Notes: generated by a model not told the origin, from the letters alone. Shown: positions 22,061 to 35,265, counted from the first letter of the stretch. The stretch is 64,000 nucleotides of DNA from Thamnaconus septentrionalis (GCA_009823395.1 CM020518.1:15982501-16046500); one strand, 5' to 3'. Made by a program: numbers and translations.

Positions 22061-22877
22061 GGCACCATGCCAGGCAACGGCGAGTGAGTACCAGAACCAT
22101 GCTAAGACCAGAGCCCAGCCCCTTCACCGGGAGGACCGGTACCCGAGGCTGGCCAAAACCTTGTGGCCTTGTGGCTGAATCTGTGTGTCCACAGAATTTT
22201 GTGCAGCTGCAGAAGTCAGAGAGTGGTGACCACCACTGGAGGAAACTTGTAAAACTCACTTGTTGTCACTCGTTAGAAAAACACCTGGCGTTTGTCACAT
22301 AATGATTTGAAGGTGTGTTGCTACTGGCTCACTTCTTTTCTTCAAATCATTGTCTCACACTTATGTGCGTATCACTAAGTTTATGTTTGGCTCAATTACT
22401 GTTATGGCAGTGAATCAGGCATCAGTGTTGGTGCAGTGTGGAGGAAGCTTCTGGAGCTCCTGTTTGTGTTAAACAGCTGATTTTTCTTGTGTTGGTGGGT
22501 GTTTTAAATATTAAATTGAAAAAAAACCCTACTGTTTAATGATTTTGTCTTCTCTGTTTTTTCCTCTTTTTGTATTTTGCCTCACTGACTAACTCCTTGT
22601 TTAGACCTCAACATGTCTTTGTTGAATTTATCTCACTGCTGCCATCATGTCGTATCTCACACTGTTTGTCACCTGACGCATGATAGCTGCACTTGTGCAG
22701 TTGCTACACACTGACCTGTCTACCTATGTGTGTGCAGCACTGCATGGTTATCAGTAGCGTCTTGATGTTTGAGCTTTCATTGCGTGTCGCTTCCCCTTCA
22801 TGCCGGAAACTTTGCAGTGGTTTTGTGTCAACCAGTTGCACAACAACACCTCAAATAATCTCAAGGTCTGGAGGACC

Positions 22878-22990
22878 TGAACAAGATTAGTCACTAAATG
22901 TTGGATCCTGCTGCCACCCCTGATGTCTTTGCTGGTCACTGGCTGAAATAAAACCCGACTGTAGATGGCTTCATCATTGTCTGGGAAAAT
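22878..22990 (-). pseudogene. Orphan ITIM cytoplasmic exon (partial receptor unit 4b)
   Basis: Duplicate of the orphan exon near 13,250, with the AIYSRV motif and lost stop codon (frame continues to about 22,751). The spacer and deletion structure to its right, leading into the LTR fragment at 23,247, is also shared. Confidence 0.55.
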
Positions 22991-23246
22991 TGCGAAATAA
23001 GTCATTATTATATACTGCATGTTAAATGTGAGATCTTAAACATTTTAACAGTGTGTTACATAAAAGAAAATAAAAAATACTGAATAACACTTGGAAAAAC
23101 TTGATGTGGTTCTAAAGAGTTAAGTTTTTGGGTTTTTGGGCGGCGGAGTTTTACTTATCGCTTCGCTTTCATGCCAGAAACGTTGGAGCGTTTTTTTTGT
23201 TTTGGTTTTGTGTCAGCCAGATGCACAACAACACCTCAAACAACCT

Positions 23247-24186
23247 TGTAACAAGGTAGGATGCAGGAAGTAGTGTAAGGGGGAAGTGACATCACACAAT
23301 GTGAAGGAGGAAGGAAGTTATAAATCAGAGACACCTGTGCTGACAAAAAAAGGGGGAACTTCAAACAAAGAAGACCAAAAGAGCTGAAGCAGAACCAAAG
23401 AAAAGTGAGAAGTGAGATAAGGAGAAAAAGGATAACTAACCTGGATGTGGATGAAAAGAAATTGCAACGACCGGAGTGAACTAGAGGTGGACCTGACCAC
23501 CAGTGTCTTGAAGGAGGAAGAAAAAGGATCTCCCTGGAACAGGCAAACCTGTTCGGAACCCCAAAACCCTTCCTTGGACCGGGTCAAAGACCGCTCTCCT
23601 CTCCCTCAGCTAAGTTCTTCCACCTCCTTATTCTCCAGGCTTCTCCACCTGGCTGCTGTCGTTACATGCTCTCTTGCTTCTTCATCATCCTCCCTCTCTG
23701 ACTACACCCACACACACACACCCACACACACGCACACTACACTCACACTCCACATACATGAACTGAACTGAACAGGTCTACACACACACACTACATTCAT
23801 GAACTGAGCTGAACTGGAATCTACCTGACCACACACCTTCACATACATATTGAAAGGACTAATTTGAATATTTTGGATATCTCTGAGATTTTGACTGCTT
23901 GTGTTTTTTTCAGGAAATTTGGGTTTGTATAAATGTCTGTTTGTTGATGCATATTTTTGAGAAAGTGACTATGAATCTACCGTTTATGTTGTAATGAATT
24001 TTGTTGTACTTTAAATCACCCTTACCTTGCAAACTTACTTTTTGGTTCCCTTATTGTGTAAATTTTGTAGGGAGTATAATAGTCATAAGTCGGGTGTTCT
24101 CGCCACACTTTCCATTATAAAAAGAATATCTATATTAAGATTTAAAGTTATTTTTCTGACAGAGTGAATTCTGTCTGGCGCCCAAC
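23247..24186 (+). mobile_element. LTR-like fragment with PBS, duplicate
   Basis: Near-identical to 13,694-14,633: starts TGTAACAAGG and is followed by TGGCGCCCAAC at 24,176-24,186. It marks the right edge of the second duplicated block. Confidence 0.5.
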
Positions 24187-24413
24187 ACTCAAAACTTTTA
24201 TATAGGTTTGAGAGACGTCCTCTGCTACAACCTCAAGGTCAACAAATATTATTGGCTTCAAGAGTAGATTTTAATTCAGAAGTACAGTCAAGTACAGCCT
24301 TCATTTCTAAACAGAGGTAATTATCCACAGAGACAAGATACACATTCTCACGGCAGATAATTTTACATTTCAACTGAGTTTCAGAGCGAAGCGTTGTTCA
24401 GAAAGAATAAAGT

Positions 24414-26176
24414 TTAGTCTTCCTTAGCAGGATTAGTCACTAAACGTTGGATCCTGCTGACAACCCTGATGTCTTTGCTGGTCACTGGCTGAAATAGAAC
24501 CCGACTGTAGATAGATTCATCATTGTTGTCTGGGAAAACAAAGAAATTAGTCATTATTATATGCTGCATGTTAAATGTGAGGTATTAAACATCTTAACAG
24601 TGTGTTACATAAAAGAAAATAAAAACACTGAATAACACTTGGAGGTTTATGTTAATCTGAATATTTGTGCTAAATCCTGTCAAGTAAAATGTGACGTTTG
24701 CAGATGAAACCCACTTGGTTCTAATAAACAAAGAATGTGAAAACATGCAGAGAAACCTAGCAACACAATGCAAGTTTTAGTAGAGGGAAATAGAATAGAT
24801 CAATTGTGATCATATATATTTTATAATTGCGTAGAACTAAAGGGGTGATTGAGAATTTGGATCATCATTGGAGACCATTTCTACACATTTCATCCAGTCT
24901 GATAGTTTTGCAGAGTTGACGGGTGCTAGGCTAGTACAAGTCAATGGTTTCCTCCAGCCTGCCAGTAAAATCAGTCCTACCCACTCCACAGTGGGTAAGA
25001 CTAGTTTCTCAGCAGCAGCGGAGTTTGACTTTTCCTTGATTAGTAGCTTAACATCGAAAGGTAAACAGAGGAGACCAATAATATCAGTCTGCCAATGTTG
25101 CAGGCTTAAGGTGGCTACTTCCAAATACAGGAAGTACAGCCACGCGCTAACTGCTCCTGAATCACTAGTCCCTAAAAATGCAATGTGATCATTGCTATGG
25201 AAGAGTAGTTGTATTTCCCAACATTGTTCTATCAACACAGACATGGACATCAGTCCTGCTCACCATCAGCAGCTGCTCCTGGTTTGAAGTTTCTCTTCTC
25301 AAGATAAACAGCTACAAGAAGGATGAGGACATCTCCGACAGTCATCGCTACCACAGTCGCAGTCATATAGTGTGGACCAAAGACAAATGCATAATCATCA
25401 TACCACCAGCAGGATTCATTCACCCAAAGCATTTTCTGCTGTTGGCTGAAGTGGTTCCAGACAGTGCACACCACCTTTCCGGTCCTGTTGCTGGGCAGAG
25501 TAATGCTTTGTGACCCTGGAGGACCTGGTGTGAGCTGCAGCAGGTCTCCATCCAGGGTGAGGTTGAAGTTCAGTGGGTAACCCTCAGCAGAGCAGGTGAC
25601 GATCCTATTCTCTGCTGACAGGCACCACTGTGACAGGTCCACCCTGGACACAGCAGCTGCAGAAGACATTCAGTCTCACTTCAATGTCAGTCTGACGTAG
25701 ATATTGTATCTCATCTTCTCTTCACCTACCTAGTATCTGGACATGCATGACTTCCCTCTGAATAGTTCCATTGTTTCCATGCCGCTCCAAGGTGTATTTT
25801 CCAGAGTGGGACGTCCGGGCACGTCCCAACATCAGCGTTCCATTGGTGAGGAACTTTGTTTCGTTGGTATATTCCATATACAGTGTGCCGATACCATTTA
25901 TTGGGATATTCAGAATTCTACCACTCTCACCTTTCGTCAGCATGATGCCTGATTTTGGTAAGTGGAAGAGCAGAAGCTGCCCAGATGCTCCTGAACACTG
26001 TGTCTGAGGTGGAGTCATTAAAAAATTGCACTCTATGGAACCTAAAATGAACAGTGAAATAAAGGAGTTCAGTAAAAGGATGACACACATAAAAGGATTG
26101 AGTTGGACACGATGGAAAAACCTTTAGCCTGGACTGAAGATGTCAGCATCATGAAGACGGCCAAGATGGAGATCAT
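24414..26176 (-). CDS. CD2/SLAM-like two-Ig-domain receptor with ITIM tail (copy 5, intact)
   Basis: Coding exons are 26122-26176 (signal), 25730-26041 (V-like Ig), 25264-25656 (C2-like Ig fused with transmembrane) and 24414-24529 (cytoplasmic, stop at 24416-24414). The total is 876 nt, 291 residues. It is closest to copy 4, sharing the intron-less C2/transmembrane exon (CWWYDDYAFVF then TATVVAMTVGDVLILLVAVYL). The C2 domain differs at several residues (CSAEGYPLNFN). The tail holds SIYSRV. N-glycosylation sequons are visible in the V domain (NGT, NET) and the C2 domain (NLT, NRT). The duplicated retroviral block does not include this unit, so it is a cleaner representative of the 3.55-kb repeat. 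Confidence 0.68.
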
Positions 26177-26337
26177 CTTTCATCTGTTCAAATACGGTGA
26201 TGATGTTGAAATGACGACTCTGTGTTGCAGAATTGATTCCAAAGTAGATTTTTTTTTAATATGTAAATGTGCGACTCACCTGTTTAACTGACGCAGTGGA
26301 CCCTCAAACTCCTTTTTTGTCTTCTTTCTCTTCTTGA

Positions 26338-27980
26338 GTGAAACTCGTCCAGGAAGTTGCCGTTAGTTCATTTGCAGCCCCAGAGGAGGAGGAGACTTCT
26401 TCTTCTCTTCCAGTCAGTGACGTCCTGGTGCTGCTGATGGTGATGATAGTGGTGGACGAGTTGGCAAGTAAATACTCCGTTAATGTCCGTTACTGTGCTC
26501 TGTTACTGTCCTTGCGTAGGTTTTTCAGGTACTTTGTACTTTTAGAAGTATTTATATTCTTGACAACTTTTTACTTTTATTCAGTGACATTTTTAACATA
26601 AATCACTGATTTAAAGCAAGAATTTAGATTGGAATAATAATGATAATAATAATAATAATAAAAAACCATAGTTAGTGTAACTACATCGTGCTTCAGGTTT
26701 GATAGGCAGAATAATTGCGAGGTTTCCTTTTTGTTTCTTAACCTTCATCTTCGTCAGGTTCTGTTTGCTGCAGTCTGAGCACAGTCCTGTTGACTTCATT
26801 GACTTGACGACTTGTGACTCAGTGAGCCCTTGTTTTTACCAAAGTGCCCTTCTTCATCAACATTGACTGAGCACCTTCATGTTGGCTTGTTGCATTGTAG
26901 ACTTGATGACTTGAAGACTGGATGACTTTTTGACTTGATGACTTGTTGACTTGATAACTTGGTGACTTGGTTGTCTTGAAGACTTGTGAACTTGGTGACT
27001 TGTCCACTTGAAGACTTGTTGACTTGTTCACTGTCACTCCCTGCTGTATGTCAGCTGTTGTTCTCGCTGATGTTGCTGTCAGAGCAAAACCTTGTGGCTG
27101 CAGCTGCTGATATTCTCCTGCTGACTGATCTTTGTGTCTGTGTGCCGACAGAATTTCATGCAGCTGCAGAAGTCAGAAGGTGGTGACCATCAGTGGAGGA
27201 AACTTGTAAAACTCACTTCTTGTTGCTCGTTAGAAAAACACCCGGCGTTTGTCACATGATGATTTGAAGGTGTGTTGCTACTGGCTCACTTCTTTTCTTC
27301 AAATCATTGTCTCACACTTATGTGCGTATCACTAAGTTTTTGTTTGGCTCACTTGCTGTGAAGGCAGCCAATGAGGCATCAGTGTTGGTGCAGTGTGGAG
27401 GAAGCTTCTGGGGCTCCTGCTTGTGTTAAACAGCTGATTTTTCTTGTGTTGGTGGTGTTTTAAATATTAAATTGAAAAAAAAGACTGTTTGATGATTTTG
27501 TCTTCTCTGTTTTTTTCTCTCTTTGTATTTTGCCTCGCTGACTAACTCCTTGTTTTAATCACAACATGTCTTTATTGAATTTATCTCACTGCTGCCATTA
27601 TGTCGTATCTCACACTGTCTGTCACCTGACGCATGAAAGCTGCATTTGTGCAGTTGCTACACACTGACCTGTTTAACTATGTGTGTGCAGCACTGCATTG
27701 TTATCAGCAGTGTCTCGATGTTTGAGCTTTCATTGCGTGTCGCTTCCCCTTCATGCCGGAAATGTTGCAGTGGTTTTGTGTTTTGGTTTTGTGTCAAACG
27801 GACGCACAACAGCACCTCAAACAACCTCAAGAGTAGATTTTAATGCAGCAGTACAGTCAAAACAGTCTTCATGTCTAAACAGAGGTAATTATCCACACAG
27901 AGACAAAATACACATTCTCACTGCAGGTAATTTCACATTTCAACTCAGTTTCAGTGCTAAATCTTGTTCAGAAAGAATAA
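26338..27980. other. Inter-unit spacer between receptor copies 5 and 6
   Basis: This holds the promoter-side sequence of copy 5 (5'UTR exon, CRE-like site), a fish repeat-like block with TACTTTGTACTTTTAG, a short TAA tract near 26,636-26,661, the GACTTG minisatellite and about 900 bp of spacer conserved in all units. No protein gene is seen; short open frames differ between copies. Confidence 0.6.
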
Positions 27981-27983
27981 AGT

Positions 27984-29625
27984 TTAGTCTTTCTTAACAA
28001 GATTAGTCACTAAACGTTGGATCCTGCTGCCACCCTTGAGGTCTTTGCTGGTCACTGGCTGAAATAAAACCAGACTGTAGATAGATTCATCATGGTTGTC
28101 TGGGAAAACAGAGAAATAAGTCATTATTATATACTGCATGTTAAATGTCTGATATTATCTTAACGTGGGTTACATAAGAGAAAATAAAAATACTGTATAA
28201 CACTTGGAAAAACTTGATATGGTTTCAAAGAGTTCTTCTAAACAATGAATCTGAAAACATGCAGAGAAACCTAGCAACACAATGCAAGTTTTAGTAGAGG
28301 AAAATAAAATATATCAATTGTGATGTTAGAAATCATTATAATTGCGTAGAATTAAAAGGGGAGATTCACTCCACAGTGGGTAAGACTAGTTTCTCAGCAG
28401 CAGCAGAGTTTTACTTTTCTTTGGTTAGTAGCGTAACGCCGAAAGGTAAACAGAGGAGACCAATAATATCATTCTGCCAATGTTGCAGGCTTAAGGTGGC
28501 TACTTCCAAATACAGGAAGTACAGCCACGCGCTACCTGCTCCTGAATCACTAGTCCCTGAAAATGCAATGTGATCATTGCTATGGAAGAGCAGTTGTATT
28601 TCCCAACATTGTTCTACATTGACATCAGTCCTGCTCACCACCAGCAGCTGCTCCTGGTTTGAAGTTGCTCTTCTCAAGATAAACAGCTACAAGAAGGATG
28701 AGGACATCTCCGACAGTCATCGCTACCACAGTCGCAGCCACATAGGAGCCTGGAGAAAAGACAAGTGGCTGATCCTACTGTGTTTGTGATGAGAGAAGCT
28801 GAAGAGACGGAGAAGGAGAAGTAGCAAGAGTAGAACCTGGGTACCACCGGCAGGCTTCAGTCACCCAGAGCATTTTCTGCTGTTGGCTGACGTGGTTCCA
28901 GACAGTGCACACCAGCTCTCCAGTCCTCTCGCCGGGCAGCGTAATGTATTGTGACCCTGGACGATCTGGTGTGAGCTGCAGCAGGTCTCCATCCAGGGTG
29001 AGGTTGAAGTTCAGCTGGTCACCCTCAGCAGAGCAGGTGACGATCCTATTCTCTGCTGACAGGCACCACTGTGACAGGTCCACCCTGGACACAGCAGCTG
29101 CAGAAGACATTCAATCTCACTTCAATGTCTGTCTGCTGTAGATATTGTATCTCATCTTCTCTTCACCTACCTAGTATCTGGACATGCATGACTTCCCTCT
29201 GAATAGTTCTATTGTTTCCATGCCGCTCCAAGATGTATATTCCAGAGTGGGACGTCTGGGCACGTCCAAACATCAGCGTTCCATTGGTGAGGAACTTTGT
29301 TTCGTTGATATATTCCATATACAGTGTGACGCTGCCATTTATTTGGATTTTCAGAATTCTACCACTCTCATCTTTCTTCAGCATGATGCCTGACTTTGGT
29401 AAGTGGAAGAGCAGAAGCTGCCCAGATGCTCCTGAACACACTGTCTGAGGTGGAGTGATTACAAAATTGCACTCAATGGAACCTAAAATGAGCAGTAAAA
29501 TAAAGGAGTTCAGTACAGGTGGAAGAATTCTTCTGTTGTAAAAGGATTGAGTTGGACACGATGGAAAAACCTTTAGCCTGGGCTGTAGATGTCAGCACCA
29601 TGAAGACGGCCAAGATGGAGATCAT
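27984..29625 (-). CDS. CD2/SLAM-like two-Ig-domain receptor with ITIM tail (copy 6, intact)
   Basis: Coding exons are 29571-29625 (signal), 29171-29482 (V-like Ig), 28837-29097 (C2-like Ig), 28639-28749 (transmembrane) and 27984-28099 (cytoplasmic, stop at 27986-27984). The sum is 855 nt, 284 residues, all junctions phase 1. Like copy 2 it keeps the intron between C2 and transmembrane exons (GGTTCTACT... to TTTTCTCCAG). The V domain begins SIECNFVITPPQT; the C2 domain has CTVWNHVS; the tail has SIYSLV. This is the 5'-most unit of the array; homology to the other units fades near 30,030. Function inferred as above: leukocyte surface receptor with a single ITIM. Confidence 0.68.
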
Positions 29626-30029
29626 CTTTCATCTGTTCAAATACGGTGATAATGTTGAAATGACGACTCTGTGTTGCAGAATTAAGTAGATTTTTTTTTT
29701 ATATGTAAATGTGCAACTCACCTGTTTCACTGACGCAGTGGACCCTCAAACTCCTCTTTTGTCTTCCTTCTCTTCTTGAGTGAAACTCGTCCAGGAAGTT
29801 GCCGTTAGTTCATTTGCAGCCCCAGAGGAGGAGGAGACTTCTTCTTCTCTTCCAGTCAGTGACGTCCTGGTGCTGCTGCTGATGGTGATGATGGTGGTGG
29901 TCAGAGATGGCAAGTAAATACTCTGTTAATGTACTTGTGTAGGTTTTTCAGGTACTTTGTACTTTTAGAAGTATTTCTATTCCTGACCACATTTATCCTT
30001 TTTTCAGTTACATTTTCAACATAAATCAC

Positions 30030-32450
30030 TGTTTCAGGACAAAACATGTCCCACCTAAAAACGTCTAATTTATGTTAAAAATCAATGAACTCATAAAGAT
30101 TTCCATCCTGGAAAAGTTAAACCTGGAGGAACTTTGTATTGAAATCTAAGTTTTATCATTCATCTTTCATTAGTTTTTTTTGTGAATTTGTTTGATTGTC
30201 TCGTCTGTAGTTGGGAGGTCCATTTTATTCAACCTGTCCTCAGTTAGAGGTCACAATATTGAACTGCCCAATGAAACTTTACAAATTTGGCAATTTATAT
30301 TTTAAATATTAGTGGAGGGTTATAAATGTATTTTAAAGCGCAGAGTGCAGTTTAAACAATATTTTCCCTGAAAATCTGTCTAAGTTGTGTACTCAGATTC
30401 TGTCAACTCTGCCAGAGTTTTCCCACAATTCTCACTAAATTAGGCAATAGTACGGTCAGCTATATACCTGAGGACCCCATTACCTTCTCCTTACTCTGCT
30501 GAATGTGTAGTAGGTTGGGAAAAACGCTACTGTTAAGTTTTTTCTTTTATAAACCGACACCATCCTTATTTTTTTTGTATTAATTGAATTATTTTAACAT
30601 TTACTTTGACAGGACATTTCACACAGACATACATTCACACCCATGTTTCAAAAGATACCTATTTATGTCACTAGATGGTGCTGTGAAAAGGCAAAGGATC
30701 CAGTGAAGAAGTAGCTGACACAGCACAAGCGCAGCTCACATTAAAATGAGCGCGAACATCAGCTAATGTGTGGTGTGTCACTGCGATCCACAGGTAACCG
30801 AAACACCTCGTTACACAGTGCTTCCTAGCCTGTGTAACCCTTGGTCTGGCGCCAGCAACAAATCCAGCACCGCAACTGATGTGTTGGTAAGTTTTACACT
30901 GTTTAATATTTTTATTGTTTAATTTATTTTTATTTAGTGCCAACTCTATTTTGCCTCCAAGATACTTTATTTAAAGCAGCAGTAAACTGAATTTGGGCCT
31001 TTAGTAAGATTGTTGGGCCAGCTAGCCACTGAAGAAAATGCTAGCTGCTGTGTATGAAACAAGTTTGGCGACTAATTACACTACCTTTGGTCAACTCCGC
31101 CACACGTCAACTCGAGTTGACACAAAAGCTGGCAAAGCTATGGCTATGGAGTTTCATTTCAGATCCTGTACTTTGTACTTTTAATTGAGTAGACATTTGT
31201 ATCAGTACTTTTTACTTTTACTCAAGTCAACGTATATTATACTTTACTTCTACTCAGTCATATTTTACTTGGTGGTGATGATGATGATGATGATGATGGT
31301 GGTCTTGATGGTGGTGATGATGATGATGTTGGTGTTGATAATGGTGATGGTTGTGATGGTGGTGGTGGTGTTGATGAAGGTGATGATGAGGGTTGTGGTG
31401 ATGATTTTCATGGTGAGAGAACTTCAAGGTCATGCTGGAGGTGATCACAGTGATGCTCTCCAGGAATTTCAGGCCACACACACTGTGTCACTGCTGCATC
31501 TGACGTCAAGAAACATCTACACACACACACACACACAGTGTAATGTCGTCACATGTACTTACTGAAATATATCCATCCCAGCCAGCTGTTAAATGACGCG
31601 TCAGCAACACGTTACATGACTCTTCTGAAGAAGACTGCTGTCACAATCGAAATTGTCTTGGCAGGTAAAACATCTTTCCTACATTTTCTATTTGTCTGAA
31701 CTTTAGTCTAGTCTAGACTCTCTCCAAGATTACCTTGCTATGATCATTTTGCAGGAGACGGAGTGGTAGAACGCAAAATCTAAAATCAAAAGCATGTCCA
31801 AAGATAGAAACATGGACATACTAGACATACTAGAGTGGCAGGAGTTGCCAACCTTTTTGGCACTGAGAGCTACTTCATGGGTCCTGAGTCACATGAAGGG
31901 CTACTAGTTTGCTAGACTCTCCTGAAATAACAAACTCTCAGAGTTATATATTATTATTAATGATACTCATCTACTGTGTGTGAAGACACTTATCAAGTTA
32001 ATGAGTTGTGAATAATTATCAACAATGACTTAACAAGGTTGAGAGAACCAATTGGAAGCCTCGTCAATAGGAAGGCTCGGTTTGAAAGGGCCAATATCAA
32101 GATTCGACTCTTTGAGTCGCTGCACCATCCTTCATATGACTTTAAATAGGTAAACAGCCTTTACACATCTTCAGGGCGTGATTTGGGAACATTGACCGAG
32201 AAAAAGAATCATTCAAAGGAACAGAAATCAGAAAGAGGACGCAGGACTCCTCGGGTGCTTGACTCGTGTCTGCCTTCATGACCACTGGACCAGTGAGAGG
32301 AGGCGCCAGAGAGGAGAGGAAGCAAAGACGACAACACACAGGGGCATTTGTAACAGAGCCTGTATATTTTCTTTTTCTGCAAAATACAAATACTCGCACA
32401 TGTGTGAGTGAAGGAGTTGCTGTACATGAGACCGTGACAGCTGGGGTGCA
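30030..32450. other. Intergenic region between receptor array and mef2c
   Basis: No gene is recognised. A (GAT/GGT)n tract lies at about 31,272-31,400. It follows TACTTTTTACTTTTACTCAAGT-type sequence common in fish dispersed repeats (31,180-31,265). A stretch at about 31,840-31,910 (GGAGTTGCCAACCTTTTTGGC then GAGAGCTACTTCATGGGTC) resembles a degenerate hAT-type repeat end. A short (CA)n is at 31,520-31,538. The rest is unremarkable. Confidence 0.5.
31272..31400 (+). repeat. (GAT)n/(GGT)n trinucleotide-rich tract
   Basis: Imperfect run of GATGAT, GGTGGT and GTTGAT units of about 130 bp. Translations in both strands (poly-Met/Val and poly-His) are artefacts. Confidence 0.8.
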
Positions 32451-35004
32451 CTTTCGTTAGGTTTTTTTTTTTCTTTTCTTTTTTTCATTTCCTTCTTCTT
32501 CTGAGACGCATTGTCTGCAAGTGGCGACAAAGGCCAGCTTATGCCGCTGACAATCTCTACGAACATTCTCCCGGCGGTTATTAGAAGCATTTTAGTGCAT
32601 GTAACAGATGGATACAAGGTCATGATACAGCCCAAAGTGTACAGTTATAATACAGAGGGGACATTCAAGTCATGTGGCCAAATTCAAAGCAACAAAAACT
32701 GTTTAATTTGGAGGGGGGGAGGGGGAAGGGTGTATTTGACAGATACAGATAAAATGCAGGCAGTTACTCATTAAAGAAACCAAACCAAAAAAACACAAGT
32801 AAAAGAGCGCATTTCACACACGGGGTTAGTTTTACATTTCACGTTCCACCTCCGGAGGCCCACCCGCCCGGAGACAACATGGTCTTGGTAAAAGAAAGAC
32901 GAAAAAAAAGAAAGAAGAAGAGTGCGAATCAAATGGTCGGGCTCTGCCCTTTTTTTAAAACCTACAGCAGCTACTGCGGGGGGGGGGGGGAGTGATTGGC
33001 TGGTGGTGGTGGTGGGGGGTGGGGGTAAGCGGCGCGGCCGAGGGTCCAAAGCTCCAAATATACAGTTTGGGAAACCAAAATATTCAAATGTGAACGACCC
33101 TTCGGCTGCCCGCCCTTCTCTCAGAGGAAACAAAACGCTGACCAATCGGTTGACTCTTAGCTGTGGCGGCGCGTCTGACCGCGGCGGTGGGGTGGTGGTG
33201 GTGGTGGTGGGGGGGAGGGGTTTACAAGGCACAGGGTCTTTTTTTTTTGTCCAAATGTTTCACGATGCCCTTGTAGAGTCACAGGCAAGATCCAGCGGGT
33301 TGGAGAAGAACTGAGGGCGTCTGCTCAAGTCGAGCACTGACGACTGGCTGCTACCGCTAGCTTTCCTGCGGGCGGTCAGATCAAGTCGTTGAGAATTAAT
33401 CGATTGTTCTACTTTCCTCCAATGACCTCCTTCAGATTTTCAACTCCCTTATTGTTGAAAACCTACTTAAAAAACATATGTGTTAAGTTTTGGCTCTGCC
33501 TTCTGAGACAGCCCAACCCCTGACAATTTCTTCCCACTTTTTTTTTTTTTTTTGTGTCTATCCAAACATGCGGAAGCTACAATGAAGTTAGCAGGAAGCT
33601 AAAACTGAGCCTTTTCGCAGGAGGCTGTAAACACAGGGCTGAGTGTGCCATTTTATTGCGACCGAGAGAATCTCTCTGGACAAGTAATGGCATGAAGCTG
33701 CGAGAATTTAAAATTGAAATGATTTCAGATTTGCAGACTGGCACTTGAGTGAGTGGCCCTCAGTGCTCCTCCACCGCCGGAAATGCTGCATATTTCAACA
33801 ATCGCCACATAAATATTACTGTGTCTTGTACGGACGCGGGGTTTCAAAACAGCAGATTGTCATTCGTCTAGACAACAAAAGAGCCAGCTGAACTTTTCAA
33901 GGCTGACCTAGAGTTTTTTTTTTTTTTCAGTTTAAACCAAAAATCTCCCTGAATGCTTCATATAAAAAACATTGTGCATCTCTCTCTCTCTTTTTTTTTT
34001 AATATATATATTTATATATATATAATCACCGCTAATCTAATTTAAACAAAGCTGCTGACATCCGAGAATATCTTTAGGAGTCTAAAAACACGACGCTTAA
34101 AAAAGAAGAAAAAAACAACTTTTGTGCAGCAGAGCATCGCCGTCCGGTTGAATATGGCTTCGTAAGAGCGCAACTCGTCACTCTGCAGGTCTACCAGCGC
34201 ATGCGGACCCTCGGTGTGCACAACAAGGCCGCGAGGGAGGTTCTCCTCGTCACTCCAGTCTCAATATTTCCGCCGTCCGATATGTCAAACCGGAACCTGC
34301 ACGATACAGGACTTCAAGTGTGGAAGCAAATGAAGGGAAAGCCATCTGATTTTTCTCACCACACACTGAAAGACCAGCAAAATAGAAAATAGGTCGCAAT
34401 GCTGACATTGCCATGAACCTCCTTTTTTTCCATGGGACAGTACAAGTAAAAATATATCATACGGGCACTCTTAGCATGTTGGGATACTTTAAAGTATGAA
34501 AAAAGGTTTACATCTTTTTTTAAATATCTGAAATTGGGAGAAGTTTTTGAACATTTTCACAATTTTTAAAAAATAAATTTAAATAAAAAATAATACTTGA
34601 TGTAAAAATGTATTGTACAAATTCAATTTGGATGCAGAGGTTCCCTTTTTCCGGAAACAAGTGGTATTTTACCTGTATTATCTGACTTTAGCTACACTTT
34701 CCCTTCCCCCATCCCCTTGAAATGACAGCTCCACTTTTAAGTGCAAATTCAATCAGTGAACTCCAGATGCCGAGGCATCTCAAAGCGCTTATTCTTTTTA
34801 AATATAATATTCCTATTTGAATTGAACTTCACTTTCACCTTTCAACTTCGGACGCAGCTTTTAGTAATTTCTTTCTCATAATATCAACCTAACTGACGTG
34901 CATCACTATACAGTTTTGATGAAAAGTCTATAATCATCATTTTAATTCAGTTTTTTTGGCCAATTATTCTGTCTATTCCTAAAAGAAATAATAAACTCGA
35001 CAGT
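32450..35004. other. Low-complexity intergenic / possible distal 3'UTR
   Basis: Contains G-rich runs (about 32,978-33,025 and 33,185-33,220), several T/A runs, an AT tract near 34,000-34,024 and AT-rich sequence to 35,000. No coding exon is recognised. Part could be an extended 3'UTR of mef2c if a more distal polyadenylation site is used. Confidence 0.4.
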
Positions 35005-35022
35005 TCGGCAGATCCCTCAGCC

Positions 35023-35028
35023 TTTATT
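35023..35028 (-). terminator. Candidate mef2c polyadenylation signal AATAAA
   Basis: On the minus strand, GCAAATAAAGGC lies about 1.37 kb after the mef2c stop codon. It is the nearest clean AATAAA I noticed downstream in an otherwise gene-free stretch. Choice among alternative signals needs transcript data. Confidence 0.3.
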
Positions 35029-35218
35029 TGCTTCCATACAGTCGTGTATGCCAATATAATTCCCTGAAAATTGTGTTTTCTTTCCTTTCCTTTTACTCCT
35101 TCCTCTTAAACAGCTCAGAAAACTACGCATTACTAATAAGCTTCATCTCATCTAGCGATCTTACAAATGCAACCTGTTGCAAAGAAAACAAACTCCTTCC
35201 GTTCATCCGCTCCGAAAC

Positions 35219-35221
<3 letters not shown>

Positions 35222-35265
<44 letters not shown>

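Larger units (their letters stand above)
17405..22160 (-). mobile_element. Decayed endogenous retrovirus (gamma/epsilon-like), longer copy
   Basis: This is the sister of the insertion at 9,219-12,525, sharing its LINE insertion, left junction and polypurine tract (near 17,570). It is about 1.45 kb longer at the 5' side, retaining the connection region, RNase H, the zinc-binding N-terminus and the core of integrase. Gag, protease, most of reverse transcriptase and the 5' LTR are absent. In-frame stops separate RNase H from integrase (near 21,195) and interrupt integrase (near 20,956). Confidence 0.78.

Noticed and set aside
31185..31565. Poly-Met/Val and poly-His frames
   Set aside because: Artefacts of the GAT/GGT repeat tract.
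32771..33314. Gly/Val- and Pro/Thr-rich frames on both strands
   Set aside because: They come from G-rich low-complexity tracts; no homology or splice signals support coding.
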